Origin: Apostichopus japonicus
Taxonomy: Eukaryota > Echinodermata > Holothuroidea > Aspidochirotida > Stichopodidae
Assembly: GCF_037975245.1 (NCBI RefSeq)
Contig: NC_092571.1
Coordinates: 25,808,564 to 25,872,563, forward strand
Direction of reading: 5' to 3'
DNA length: 64,000 bases
This document shows, piece after piece, positions 12,001 to 27,000 of the stretch (within the stretch, counting starts at the first letter, position 1; every line of letters begins with the position of its first letter). Under the pieces are notes generated by a model. That model was not told the origin of the DNA. It did no database searches and saw only the letters and a list, made by a program, of their open reading frames with translations. A program made the translations under genes and the position numbers.

Positions 12001-15000
12001 ATTCTTAAACAAATCCTATCTTTGGTAAAGCATCTCTTTTTTAGAAGTATCTATGTACATCATCTGATATTTTCCCCAGAAACATTACAGTCTCTCCATT
12101 TCATGTTAAAGTGTTGACCTATGAAAAATCATACTGTAGTTATTGTAGCTAAGGACTGGCCAAATTTCCTACAGTAAATGTATACATGTAGAAATAGGAC
12201 AGAATTTGCTCTTGTCATTAATTATTACTCAACAAGCTACCGTAATGATTAGTTAAGGGACTTGTGGTACCTTTGTGGGAGCCCCAGACGAGATACACAC
12301 AGGAAACCATTGTACTAGTTTCTGGTGTGAAGTGCAAGCTGTACAATTATAATGTCAGTATGAAAATGGTCAATTGATGGCCGACTTGGATGTCTCGAAC
12401 AAAAGTGAAAGCAGAAGGGCAAGGAAATGTTTGGCACGAACGTGATTCGAACCAGTGTGACCTCAGGGTACAGTACCAAGCTCTGTACTTTGAATCCTGT
12501 CCAGCCCGAAAATGTCTTTCTTACTGTAATTTTAAATAAAAATAATCCAAGTAACTTTTTCCCTTTGGCTGACTGATCAGTATGTGTAAAAACCGTATTA
12601 GTAGATCCACGGTGTGTCTCCTGCATTAAAGTATGGTCAAAAGTACCACCCACCACCCACCACCTCCCCCCACCCCTTCACCTCTCCATTTCATTTTAAG
12701 AAGGTTTTACAGGTACAGTACCACTGTTATCACAATCATAAATGAAACTAAAAAGTAAATAGTAAATCAGTAGCTGTAGTCACATGATTCAATATAAGTC
12801 AGCAGTACGTAAACTTGTTTAAGGAATAAAATCAGTTACTTAAAGATCTTTTGAATAATAATGATTTTAAATTAACTAAAAAACCATAAATGTTTCTTTC
12901 TTTTTCAGGTTCAGGCATTCCAGAAATGAAAACTATTCTCAGAGGTGTCATTCTTAAAGAATATTTGACCTTTCGCACTCTTGTGTCAAAGGTCATTGGC
13001 CTAGCGACCTCTCTCGGGAGTGGCCTGCCCATCGGAAAGGAAGTAAGTTCCCCTCTAAAGTAAGAAAATAACAGTTCAGCTCCCTCCCCCATTCTGCAGA
13101 TATTATAGATGTTTTTAAGGAAAATTCCACCCTCTGGTTTGCAGTGAACACAACTCTGTACAGGATAATAAAATTTGAATATTAAACAGTAGGGAAAAGG
13201 CATTTCTGACTAGTTCAATGCAGAAATCCCCACGGTTTTCTTTTTTTTTCTTTAAAGGTTATGTTATGCATTTTCTCACCAGTTTCTGATTAGTTTGGTA
13301 GGATCTGAGACAACATCTTGGAGAGAACTGTTTAACAATTAAAAATAGGAACTTTTAGATTTAGCTTTAAAATGTAAATCATTCAGTGCCAGAAAATGTG
13401 TAGACGGATCTTAAGTTCCTCAAAATTTACAATTTCATTTTGAGCTTGTCGGTAGCTTATGTTGAAGGACCAGAAACATAGGAAATTGCTAGATATGTGA
13501 GGACAAATGACTCTGAAGAATTTTTGATGACTGTTCTGTCATAAACTGTTTATTATATGCAAACCAGGGACAGAAAGATTAACTTTAAAAAAAAAAAATT
13601 AGGTTAAAATATTGGTCTAAATTTCTTTAAAATTCACTTTAACATTTCTTCTTCGGTTAATATTTGAATTGAACCTTTGACGTTCGCTCGAATCAAAAAT
13701 GTTGTGAAGAGATCAAACTTAGGTTAGGAAAAAAAGAAAAGAAAAAAAAAGGTCAAGGGAGAGTAAAGCTAATTGATAGATCAACGTTTAACCTGTCCTG
13801 GGTTTGAACTAATTAATTAATAGAGATATTTGTAAGAATACATCATCTTTTTCTTGATTCCATGTATTTTCTTCTGTCTTTTTTCTATCTTTAGGGACCT
13901 TTTGTACATCTTGCCAGTATTGTGTCCACCCTTCTGGGCAAAGTCATTGTCTCCTTCAGAGGGGTTTTTCAGGTAATATTTGGGTCTATTTATTCATTAT
14001 TCAGTGGTTTTTTCAACCTGAAAAAAAACCAAAAAAATCTTCATGTTCCTTTCGGATTGGGCTTTGGTGTGTCACTCTGACCAAGCCATGAAGTATTCAC
14101 ATGTGGAAAGGAAATTCTGGAGGAAGATTTATACATGTCTAACGAAAGAGGAACAAAATAATAATAATAACAATAAATACCATATATTAAAGTGCTGTTA
14201 TCATGAAATAAAACATGCTCAAGAGCACTGTACAAAAGAACCAATACCTGGAATATAAAATTACCAAACTTAGGAAAACCTAAAAGTTATAGCACATAGC
14301 TTAGCATCCTTGTGAAAGTTGCATTCCATTCCATGTATTGATTTTGAGGTAACAGCATTCAATGTTGACAAGCTGATTCTTCCCACTCCCCACTCCCCTC
14401 TCCCCTCTTCCCCCTCCCCCCCTTTCCCCCAAAAAAGAACTACATAATCCAGGTGACTTGTTCCATTGTCTTACTGTACTGTGAATTTGGCCTGAGATAG
14501 AACTACAAAATACAGTTTGGATACTGCCTAACTCCCTTAACAGTGGGAACGTTGCACTGATGAAAAAATGAGGATGGAAGCTATGTTGTTTATTACATTA
14601 GACTGTACAACGTTTATATGCAAAATCTGATCATTGAGATACTTCATCGAAAATCAAATATTATGTATTAATGCAAGAAAGTCTTCGTGTGAGGCAACTG
14701 TTAACATATCTGATAACGTCTAATTGGGATGAAGTTTGCGGAAAATGCGATAAATATTTGATCATGTTGAAATGAATAGGTAAGTGCTCCCTAATGGGAT
14801 ATTCCAGTGGCAGATAAGGTGATATGTAAATATGGAAAAAGAAATACATTCCACCCAGGTAGTGTAAAACCTCATCGTAACATCTTGTTAACTTGAGCAT
14901 AGGTTCATTGAACGTCACCTATTTTGACTGGCTTAGACCCTCTATTATTCCCCAGGGTGGATCACAATAAGCGCTCTTTGATGGTGATCATGATAAAATT

Positions 15001-18000
15001 TTCTTCGAAAGCTTTCCTTTGTTTTTATAGTCTTCTTGTTGATTTATCATTGTAACGTGAAACACTGGGGATGTTTAAGTAACTGTCAAGGTTCCCTGTA
15101 GTTAGGATTTTATCAAAATGAAACTTTTCTCTTTCAGGAATATGATTTTCCTCTGTGCATAACAATAAAAATAAAAGTAATAATAATAAAAAAGAAGAAA
15201 AACATTCTCAGCGCACTTGCCGTGATGACATCAGTCACATTAATGTTGCCAGATGCATAATAGACAAGATACCAACAAATTAGAAAATTAATATCTTACC
15301 CATACATTGAGTGAGCTACAGTAATGAGCATGTGGTTGTGAGTCCAAGGTTGCAGAAAATATCCAGCTATTTTTATTCAAAAAGCAATCAATATCAGCCA
15401 CTTGAATATGCCTTAATAGATTCTATTGTACACCAAATGCAAAACCTTTGCCGATGCCATTGTCCAGATTGAGTCCTTTCTCTGTGCGTGAATATCTTTG
15501 TGGGGGAACTGCCTTTGACAGAAGATATGACATGATCATAATGGGGATGAAGTATGGATGAACGATACTTGTATATTAATCTATAAATACTCATCATTTT
15601 GATCACTTTTTCTTCTGTTTCAGCCAATTAAATATACATACACAGTAGGTACCCTAGCTTGTGTGGTTGGTTCGGTGACTAGCTTTGATGTTTAAGTTAG
15701 TTTGAGGTGCTTTATGTATCCATTGTATGAGATGTACACCCATCACCCTGCTCCCCACCCCACTCATTAAAAAGTTACCCTTGTTTTACAGTGAATACAC
15801 TTTAAATTACATACAGCAGCAAACAACAAGAAAAGAAAAAAACACCAGAGAGAAAATTTCCGAGAGGATTTTCATGTTCATGTGCGCAATATTTGAAACC
15901 AGTTACTCGATAAGTTTTTGAAGAGCTTACAAATCGGATATATAAAATGCTCCAAGTTGGAGGTCTATGTCCCAAACTGTCTTTTATCATCGGCTATCAT
16001 TTTCCAGGATGGCAGATAGCAGGCACAGCTTAGGCATGAGCCTCTAGTCGCTGAATGATTATATGTCTCCAGGACAAAATTTGCTTTAGTCAGAGCGTCC
16101 GAAAGAAAAGCTGCAGCAGCTGCAAGTTTAAGCCCCTGCATCAAAGCTGAATCAACATCAAACAACAGATTATCTCAGCAGACCAGCAATACCTAATGTA
16201 TGACACTGCGCAGCTCAAAGATCATGTCCTATGCAGTCTGGCTGCAGCCCCCTCAACATCCTATCTTTCATACAGTGCCATATTTAATTCCATTTTACAG
16301 CACACGTCTTTAAGCTGAACCAAACAAGAACTTTCAAAAACCCAGTCCAGTGTGTTTTGACAAGTTTTGTTTGAAATATTGGAGACAATTTATTTTAAAA
16401 GGCTTGCAGTATTTTTTGGCAGTTTCTTTTCCAAAATTATTTTTCCCTTTTCCTTTTTCTTTCTTGTATTTGGGTTAAATTGCTGCAGTTGTATTTAAGA
16501 TTTGAGTTGAAATCCATCCAATTCCTTTCTCACATTACTGTATGTATCTGTCAAATGCAAGATGTAGAGTGGACAATATTAAAGTAATAACCTCCAGTTT
16601 TGAAAAATGTCCTTAGAAATATTGCTTTGATCAAATTATTATTCAAATTACTCTGTTGATGAAACTTGTCGTGAAGTGGAAGTTTTTTTTTCTGGTGTGT
16701 TGGTCTTTATTAATTACTTACATAAATACCCAAAATGTGATCTTCATATATATTTATATTGATCTATGAGCATGCACTGAAGGAGAGCTAGCATTGTTTA
16801 AAAGCTATGCAATAAACAAGTTATTGGCTGTTTAACTTCCATTTCTTTAGCAAAACTGCTATTTTGTATCCTTACGGATATCTCAGCCGTTTCTCCATGT
16901 AGCTCATACTCTGACAGTTTTTCAGTTTAAAAATATATATATATTACATGTATATGTATATGTCACTTTTCTTGATTTCAGAATGAGTCTCGGAACAGTG
17001 AGATGCTTGCAGCAGCCTGCGCTGTTGGTGTATCTTGTAACTTTGCTGCCCCCATCGGTGGTGTCCTCTTCAGCATTGAAGTAACATCCGTCTATTTTGC
17101 TGTCAGGAATTACTGGAGGGGTTTCTTTGGGGCAGTCTGTGGGGCATTCATGTTCCGTCTTCTGGCTGTCTTCAATAAAGAAGAAGGTTAGAATATCGAA
17201 AGATTTAATGGTCTGTTGTTAGGATGAAATTGTCAAATATTTGTTAGTAGAAATTGAGGATGAAGTTATTAGGATTTAAGTGACCAAAAAATCGAGTGGT
17301 AGATGTTTTGATGCTTTTAAAGTGAACAGAGGGAAAGTTTTCAACTTCACTGGTGTCGTTGGAATATGTTAGCTTACCCGTAGAAATAAAATAAGTTAAT
17401 AAATTAAAAATAAATTAAAATAAATTAGAGAAGCTGTCTTCAAATCATCAACAAGACAATGTAAGTGACCTGAAAAATTAAATATAGTAGAACAGCTAAT
17501 AATATGTATATGAAAATATCAGTTTAGATAAAAAAAGTTGAGAAGAGTGCTTTTATGTGTATGCATATTTATGTTTATTGATTTCATTTTCTTGTTTGTC
17601 CCTCACAGAAACAATCACAGCCCTTTTCAAAACCAACTTTAGGATCGACTTTCCTTTCGACGTCCAAGAGCTCATTGCGTTTGCTTTCATTGGGTAAGGA
17701 TCTCAGTCTTTTGGTACTTTTAAGAACCATTGAGAGAATTGTTCATCTATTGTATGAAATGTTGAGATGTCACTGATTTTATAATTGGGTCAATCCATGC
17801 CAAATCAACAGAGACCTTCACGTCGACCCTCTCAGAATCGCCTGAAATTGATATGGTGTCTAGCCACATGTCTCAAAGGATGAATTTGGGCAAAAAGAAA
17901 AAATTGAAACCAAAAACAAGGACACCATGTTTACCAACATTAGAAACTATCCAAATGTATTTATTAAATGTGTTCTGTCTAATACTCTTTGACGCCCCCC

Positions 18001-21000
18001 TCCCCTCCCCCCCTGACACCCTTCCCAAACATGCCTTTGTTTGTGAATATAGAGCACACTCAAAGTAGGTCCAGAAAAGGCCCCATCTCATTTTCTGCCT
18101 TTTTAATCACTTGTTACTAAAAATTGAGACCGTATATTTTCCTCAAAATTAGCTAAATTAGAAGAGTGGTCACATGTCTTCCACAATATCTGCAATATCA
18201 GACATAAAATACTTTTACATTTATTCTGAGAGGGTCGACGTGGAGGCCTCTGTTGATTTGGCATGGATTGACCCAATTGTTGCTAGTTTCACTGCTCATG
18301 AGTCCATTCTTTCCTGTTTCAGTATTGTCTGCGGATTCGGTGGTGCTTTGTTTGTCTACACTCATCGGAAAATAGTCGACTTTATAAGAGGGCAGAAGAA
18401 GGTGAAACGATTTCTGGAAAAGAAGTAAGTGAGGCTTGCATGATATGTGTTTACAAGTAGGCCGAGTCGTTAACAGTCTCAGTAGTTCTAGTGTGTTGTA
18501 TCTCCCTTTGCAGGAAGTGACAAGAAGAAATGGGGGAGGGGTTGGGGTGGAGAGAAGGTGAGGGGTTGGGTGGAGAGAAGGGGAGGGGTTGGGGTGGAGA
18601 GGAGGGGAGGGGTTGGCATGTGTAGGGGACTCTTCATCTTCCAATTACAGTCACCACTGTTTCATGATGAGTACATTTCTTCCTAGATAAAAAAAAACTG
18701 TCTCTTAAAGTTCCTCTTGTTAAACAAAATCATCCTGGTTATCCCTCTGGCAATCTCTACCAGATAAGTTTTGCACCAGACCAGATGAGTCATAGCCTAT
18801 AGTTAGATTTCCTTCTGTGGTTAAGTTTTATCAATCTGCTTTTTTGTTAATGTAGTATATTGCTTCCTAAATATAGATGGATTTTCACATCATTGTTTTC
18901 TCCTCAGTCGTTTCATATATCCAACTCTGATCGCTTTGATTGTTTCTACAATGACTTTCCCACTGGGTCTTGGAAGGTACATGGCAGGCGAGGTAAGTAC
19001 CAAGTCGCAGACATATTTAATCATGTTTGAAAATTCCAGGAAATGTTTAACTGGAAGGAAGGAGAATGCCATGCCATGCTGTTATTGATCAGAAATTAAG
19101 AATCAGATAGTGATCGTCTATCAAATTAACTGTAAAGTCCCCATTGAATCTTGTCATCTTTCATTGCCAAATCACGATATGGACAATTAAGTCGTATTTG
19201 TCATGAGTTTGGGGTCTGTTGGGTGGGGATGGGTGTGTGCGATACAACAGGTGCAAAACTTGTTCGCACAGTTAATGATAGTTAACAAAAAATTCAAACA
19301 TGGGTCTATTTCACAAGTTTTCTTTCTCTGAAACAAATTTATAACAAAGTAAAATAGAAGATACTGGATCTTTTGAATAATTTTCAACAAAATTTTATCT
19401 CGGTCATTGATAATCAAATCCTGAACTACTCCTTCAGTTTCTATCAATATAACAGTAAAGAGATGTTTTGATTCCTTGTCAGAGGTGGAATCTATGCAAT
19501 GGCGATGGTGTGTGTGTGATGTCTTGGCTTGTTAACAGGATAATTAAAAGACATATAGCGGGGGGAACTTCATATTTGGCATGTGGATGCACCTTACAGA
19601 GTAGAAGAACGCTTTTGTTTCTTTCAGAGTTCAAAGGTCATTTGAGGACAAGTCGGAAAACCTTGTCAACACAATAACTCAAAGCCATAAAGTGGTTGAA
19701 CTGCGTATTTGGTTTGTGGATGCACCATAATGAGTATAAGAAACTCATATTTTTATGTTGAGGTGGAAGGTCATTTGAGGCCAACAGAGGTCAAAGTCAG
19801 AAAACTATAAAACACAATAACTCACAAAGTAGAGGTTGGATGAACTCCATACATAGTCACATGGATGCACCTTATCAAGTAGAAGAATCATATTGTTTTC
19901 TGTGGAGGTCAAAGGCCGTTTTAGGTCAACAGAGGTCAAAGTCTGAAAACCTTGTAAACATGATAACACAAAAACTGTATGATGGATGAACTTCATATAG
20001 TATGTGGATGCACCATATTGAGTAGAAGAAACTCAATTGTTTTCTATGGATGTTGAAGGTCATTTGAGGTCAACAGTGGTCAAAGTCTGAAACCTTGTAA
20101 GCTCACAAACCCTTTCCTTTTCTATGTGACTGGTTGTCACAGGATTTGACCTTTGCTCTTTTAAAGTGGCTCAGATGGTTTTCCACTTCCACTAATGACT
20201 GTTAGCTTTCGTCAACATCAGAAGGATAGTACCTTTGCAATGGTCAAGTTATCTGGAACTCTTTTCTGATGTTCTGGTACTTGACTTGAGTACGAATTTT
20301 CTTTAGTTGCTCTATCCATATGTAAGCTTAGAAGGCAAGGAATCACTAAGCCTGTTGGTTTTCTGGTTTTTAATTTTCAACCATATTTTTATCTTCTCTG
20401 TAGCTGACGGCCAAAGAGCAGATTAATGAATTATTCAGTAACACGACCTTGGGAGGCGCTCCCGAAGATGGGTTAAAGCCGTGGCACAGACCCAACGTTT
20501 ACATCACACTGGTCGTATTTATCATTATGGAGGTAATTAAACATTGTAGAAAAAGTTTTAAAGTAATTTTCCAGGGACAGAAATTGACTTGATCAAACCT
20601 TTGCTGTAATACATTTGGGGGGGGGGGGTAGAGACCATGTCCTCCAATTATGGGGATATCGCCGATTGAAATCTTAATAACCTTATATTTATGTCTGTTT
20701 TATTCATCTTTGAGTTCCACAGTTACAGCTCTTTGTATATATCATTCCCTCCCCTGGGCCCCACTTACAAGTACTTTGTATATATCAGCCCCTCCCCTGG
20801 GCCACACTTACAAGTACTTTGTATATATCAGCCCCTCCCCTGGGCCACACTTACAAGTACTTTGTATATATCAGCCCCTCCCCTGGGCCACACTTACAAG
20901 TACTTTGTATATATCAGCCCCTCCCCTGGGCCACACTTACAAGTACTTTGTATATATCAAGTGGACATTATGCTCCGGTTAACAACCATAGTAATGCTGT

Positions 21001-24000
21001 ACTTATTAACTAGATTTGCTGCAGAGTTTCCGTGTGAAAAGAGAAGGTAGGAAAAAATTACAAAAGGTGAATTTATTGGGTACATTTAGCTCTATTCAGT
21101 GTTAGACGTAATTTTATTTTTATTATTTTATTTAACTACAGTCTACTCTGTTTAATTTCACACACACAAATCGACGATGTTGCACTAAATAGGTGAATTC
21201 GAATGTTGACAGTTGGAAGTTAAATTATTTTTGTGTCTAGCAAGCAGATATCTTATGACCACGATGTATGTTTGATACTAAAATTGTTAATTTGTCTCTA
21301 GTTTTGGATGACCGCTTTAGCGGTGACACTCCCGGTGCCAACTGGAGTATTCATGCCAGTCTTCACCATCGGTGCTGCGTTTGGACGGCTGGTAGGTGAG
21401 AGCATGGCAGCCTGGTTTCCACGAGGTATTCCAAATGGAGATGATTTAAATTTAGTTATACCGGGAGGATATGCAGTAGTTGGTGAGTTTTAAAAATACT
21501 TTAATTTTGATTGATGATAGTATCAGTCCTACCAACCACCTTGACTACCCCCTGTCCACCCTGACTACCCCAATCACACACACCATCTCGACCACCCATA
21601 CCACACTGACTTCCCCTACCACACTGACTACCTAGACTACCCAACCACCCAGACTTCACCAACGGCCCCAACCACACTGACCATCCTAATCACCCAACCA
21701 CCCAGATGGCCCCAACCACATTGACTACCCCGAGCACATTGACTACCCAGACTCCTATTACCGCCCCAACCACCAAGACTTCCCAGACGGCACCCAACCA
21801 CACTGACCACCCGACCAGGCTGACTAATCTGACCACACTGATCTGACCACACTAACCATCCTGATCACCCAGTCGTACTGACTTCTCCAACCACACTGAC
21901 CACCCGACTACCGAACCACCCAGACTTCCCCCCCCCGACAGCTCCAACCACACTGACCACCCCGACTACCCAACCACCCAGACTTCCCCAACAGCCCCAA
22001 CCACACTGACCACCCCGACTATGCTGACTACCCTGACCACACTGACTACCCTGACCATGCTGAATACCCTGCCAACCATTAATTCAATAACCTGTATGTA
22101 TTACATGTATAGGAAAATGAACTTCCTTCTCAGGGATTATACAGCAGCTTTCCAGGTGAATTTTTGGGAATGTGGGATGGCGACCTCCTTTATGTACATT
22201 GATACTCTCTCCCTTTAACAACATGAACCTCATGATCTCTAAGTTTTAAGTGAGGAACAACTGTTAAAACATGGCAACGGTGATCCATTTTGTCAGGATT
22301 CGTTGATGTAAGAAAATACATTTTTTTGTCTGCATAAACAAGAAGCAGGTACTTCCACTCAAGATTCTCTTGCTAATGAATGAGACTTCCTTCAAGATGA
22401 TGACACTAAAACAGAAAATTGAAGTGAAGAATTAAAAGAAAATTTGAAGAATTGAAAATTTGATGAAACTGTTTTAACTGTACTTTTTGGATTTCCTTTC
22501 TTAGGTGCGGCTGCTCTTTCAGGGTCTGTCACTCACACTATATCAACGTCAGTCATAGTATTCGAGTTAACGGGGCAGATTACTCATATTTTACCAGTTA
22601 TGGTAAGTGTACTTTTAATTATTCCTAATCAATGTAGGCCATCACAGTTATCAAGTTTGCTTCTCTACATTCCATTGGAAAACTCAATATATATCAGATA
22701 TGAGGAAAATACAAAATTGTTTACAGGAGCAAATACAGTCAACAAAAATGAAGAGTAGAAAATAACTGATGTCGTATGGAAGCAGAGGAACCAGAAATAA
22801 GTTACGTACTCTTTCTGAAAAATGATGTATATGTATATATATACATACAAACAAACTTATATAAATGGAACCCTATAGTCTGCTATGAGGCCAAAGTTGT
22901 GTGACTGTGTCGCAACATTGACAACTAAAAGAAGTAATCCACCAGTTCTGAAAGGATAATTCATCTTTCTCATTTACCCCTCCCCGCCTGCCCCTTCCAC
23001 CTGCCCAGCCTCATATCCCTCTGTCCTTCAACACCATGTCTGATAGGTGCTGATGCCGGTTTCTTTTTTCACTATTCCAGATTGCAGTACTTATTGCCAA
23101 CGCCATATCACAACTCTTGCAGCCGTCATTTTACGACAGTATCATCAAAATTAAAAAGCTTCCTTACCTGCCAGATATCAGCCATGCCGGCTCAGCGTAA
23201 GTCTCTTTCGATATCACAGAAAAAGATTCCTTTTCTCGTCCAAGGATGACATGTTGCATCAGTGGGCACAGCAGTTGTGTAAAGCAGCATTTTGTGTCGA
23301 ACTTAAAGATTTGTTCTTATGCCAGTGGCTTCCAAATAACTACAACTTCTTTCTTTAGTGTAAAATTTATTAATCTTTCATTTTGTATGTTCAAGAACCT
23401 TGAGGTTAGTAGACCTACAGGACTGAGGAATGGGGAAGGGCATTCCAGCTTGTGGTTTAGTTGACCTACAGGGCTGGGGTACGGCCTACAGGGCTGGGGA
23501 ATGAGGAAGGGCATGCCAGCTTGTGGTTTAGTTAACCTACAGGGCTGGGGTACGGCCTACAGGGCTGGGGTACAGGGAAGGGCATTCCAGCTTGTGGTTT
23601 AGTTGACCTACGGGGCTGGGGTACGGCCTACAGGGCTGGGAATGGGAAGGGCATTCCAGCTTGTGGTTTAGTTAACCTACAGGGCCGGGGTACGGCCTTC
23701 AGGGCTGGGGAATGGGGAAGGGCATTCCAGCTTGTGGTTTAGTTGACCTACAGGGCTGGGGTACGGCCTACAGGGCTGGGAATGGGGAAGGGCATTCCAG
23801 CTTGTGGTTTAGTTAACCTACAGGCCTGGGGTACGGCCTTCAGGGCTGGGGTACAGGGAAGGGCATTCCAGCTTGTGGTTTAGTTGACCTACAGGGCTGG
23901 GGTACGGCCTACAGGGCTGGGAATGGGAAGGGCATTCCAGCTTGTGGTTTAGTTAACCTACAGGCCTGGGGTACGGCCTTCAGGGCTGGGGTACAGGGAA

Positions 24001-27000
24001 GGGCATTCCAGCTTGTGGTTTAGTTGACCTACAGGGCTGGGGTACGGCCTACAGGGCTGGGAATGGGAAGGGCATTCCAGCTTGTGGTTTAGTTAACCTA
24101 CAGGGCCGGGGTACGGCCTTCAGGGCTGGGGAATGGGGAAGGGCATTCCAGCTTGTGGTTTAGTTAACCTACAGGGCTGGGGTACGGCCTTCAGGGCTGG
24201 GGTACGGGGAAGGGCATTCCAGCTTGTGGTTTAGTTAACCTACAGGGCTGGGGTACGGCCTTCAGGGCTGGGGTACGGGGAAGGGCATTCCAGCTTGTGG
24301 TTTAGTTAACCTACAGGGCTGGGGTACGGCCTTCAGGGCTGGGGTACGGGGAAGGGCATTCCAGCTTGTGGTTTAGTTGACCTACAGGGCTGGGGTACGG
24401 CCTTCAGGGTTGGGGTACGGGGAAGGGCATTCCAGCTTGTGGTTTAGTTAACCTACAGGGCTGGGGTACGGCCTTCAGGGCTGGGGTACGGGGAAGGGCA
24501 TTCCAGCTTGTGATTTAGTTGACCTACAGGGCTGGGGTACGGCCTTCAGGGTTGGGGTACGGGGAAGGGCATTCCAGCTTGTGGTTTAGTTGACCTACAG
24601 GGCTGGGGTACGGCCTTCAGGGCTGGGGAATGGGGAAGGGCATTCCAGCTTGTGGTTCAGTTGACCTACAGGGTTGGGGTACGGCCTTCAGGGCTGGGGA
24701 ATGGGGAAGGGCATTCCAGCTTGTGGTTCAGTTGACCTACAGGGTTGGGGTACGGCCTTCAGGGCTGGGGTACGGGGAAGGGCATTCCAGCTTGTGGTTT
24801 AGTTGACCTACAGGGTTGGGGTACGGCCTACAGGGCTGGGGTACGGGGAAGGGCATTCCAGCTTGTGGTTCAGTTAACCTACAGGGTTGGGGTACGGCCT
24901 ACAGGGCTGGGGTACGGGGAAGGGCATTCCAGCTTGTGGTTTAGTTAACCTACAGGGTTGGGGTACGGCCTTCAGGGCTGGGGAATGGGGAAGGGCATTC
25001 CAGCTTGTGGTTTAGTTAACCTACAGGGCTGGGGTACGGCCTTCAGGGCTGGGGTACGGGGAAGGGCATTCCAGCTTGTGGTTTAGTTAACCTACAGGGC
25101 TGGGGTACGGCCTTCAGGGCTGGGGTACGGGGAAGGGCATTCCAGCTTGTGGTTTAGTTAACCTACAGGGCTGGGGTACGGCCTTCAGGGCTGGGGTACG
25201 GGGAAGGGCATTCCAGCTTGTGGTTTAGTTAACCTACAGGGCTGGGGTACGGCCTACAGGGCTGGGGAATGGGGAAGGGCATTCCAGCTTGTGGTTTAGT
25301 TAACCTACAGGGTTGGGGTACGGCCTTCAGGGCTGGGGAATGGGGAAGGGCATTCCAGCTTGTGGTTTAGTTAACCTACAGGGCTGGGGTACGGCCTACA
25401 GGGCTGGGGAATGGGGAAGGGCATTCCAGCTTGTGGTTTAGTTAACCTACAGGGTTGGGGTACGGCCTACAGGGCTGGGGAATGGGGAAGGGCATTCCAG
25501 CTTGTGGTTTAGTTGACCTACAGGGCTGGGGTACGGCCTACAGGGCTGGGGTATGGGGATGGGCATTCCAGCTGAGTTGTGTGTCATGGAAGAAAGTGAG
25601 GTCATGATGTCAGAAATAGGTTGACAATCTTTGATAAGTTCAGGAGCAACGATAATTGAGATTTCCTTCAACTTGTGAACCAGAAAGGCACATTCTTTTC
25701 TGTTGTCATGTTCCCTCCTTGGAGAGTGACCAATAAATGAATATAGACCTTTCTGGATTATTCTGTTAAGTGTCATCATATTAAAAAAAAAAACAATGTG
25801 AAAGTTAACATACACAGAGAATACCAATGTGACACATTCGTAATGTGCTGTGCACCAGACAAAGAATCCAGGATGAATTATGAATGAAGCTGTGGTTGGG
25901 TATTAATAGAGAAACACTTGTCTTTTCCTTCGCAGAACATATGATATATTCGTCGAGCAGATCATGGTGAAAAATGTGAAATTTATATCGTGGCTGTCAA
26001 CATACAAGGATTTGAAAGATTTACTAGACGGATCAGAACACAGCTCGTATCCATTAGTCGACTCACCAGGTGACTATCAATAAATAAATGTATTTTTTTT
26101 TATTTTGGAGAGAACTTAAATAATGTTGCAAGTAACCTGAGTGCAGGTTGTTAGTTCTAGTTTTCATACTCTTTGAAAAGTTTTACTATGTGGTCCCAAC
26201 TCTTTTTCTAGGTGACTGCTCTCCTGTTGTTTCTCTAGGTTTTCATTCTAGTTTCCATACTCTTTGAGAAGTTTACTATGTGGTCCCAACTCTTTATCTA
26301 GGTGACTGCTTTCCTGTTGTTGCTCTAGGTTTTATTCTAGTTTTCATACTTGTTGAGAAGTTTTACTATGTGGTCCCAACTCTTTTTCTAGGTGACTGCT
26401 TTCCTGTTGTTTCTCTAGGTTTTCATTCTAGTTTCCATACTCTTTGAGAAGTTTACTATGTGGTCCCAACTCTTTATCTAGGTGACTGCTTTCCTGTTGT
26501 TTCTCTAGGTTTCATTCTAGTTTCCATACTCTTTGAGAAGTTTTACTATGTGGTCCCAACTCTTTATTTAGGTGACTGCTTTCCTGTTGTTTCTCTAGGT
26601 TTTCATTCTAGTTTCCATACTCTTTGAGAAGTTTACTATGTGGTCCCAACTCTTTATCTAGGTGACTGCTTTCCTGTTGTTGCTCTAGGTTTTATTCTAG
26701 TTTTCATACTTGTTGAGAAGTTTTACTATGTGGTCCCAACTCTTTTTCGAGGTGACTGCTTTCCTGTTGTTTCTCTAGGTTTTCATTCTAGTTTACATAC
26801 TCTTTGAGAAGTTTTACTATGTGGTCCCAACTCTTTTTCTAGGTGACTGCTTTCCTGTTGTTTCTCTAGGTTTTCATTCTAGTTTCCATACTCTTTGAGA
26901 AGTTTTACTATGTGGTCCCAACTCTTTTTCGAGGTGACTGCTTTCCTGTTGTTTCTCTAGGTTTTCATTCTAGTTTCCATACTCTTTGAGAAGTTTTACT

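Noticed and set aside
12832-13203. 123-codon minus-strand ORF
   Set aside because: Antisense of the ClC exon encoding GSGIP...GKE.
18198-18644. 148-codon minus-strand ORF
   Set aside because: Overlaps a confirmed plus-strand ClC exon and a G-rich run that reads as Pro/His repeats on the minus strand.
24745-25827. ORFs inside the 71-bp array
   Set aside because: Repeat-driven open frames with no non-repeat protein features; located within a ClC intron.
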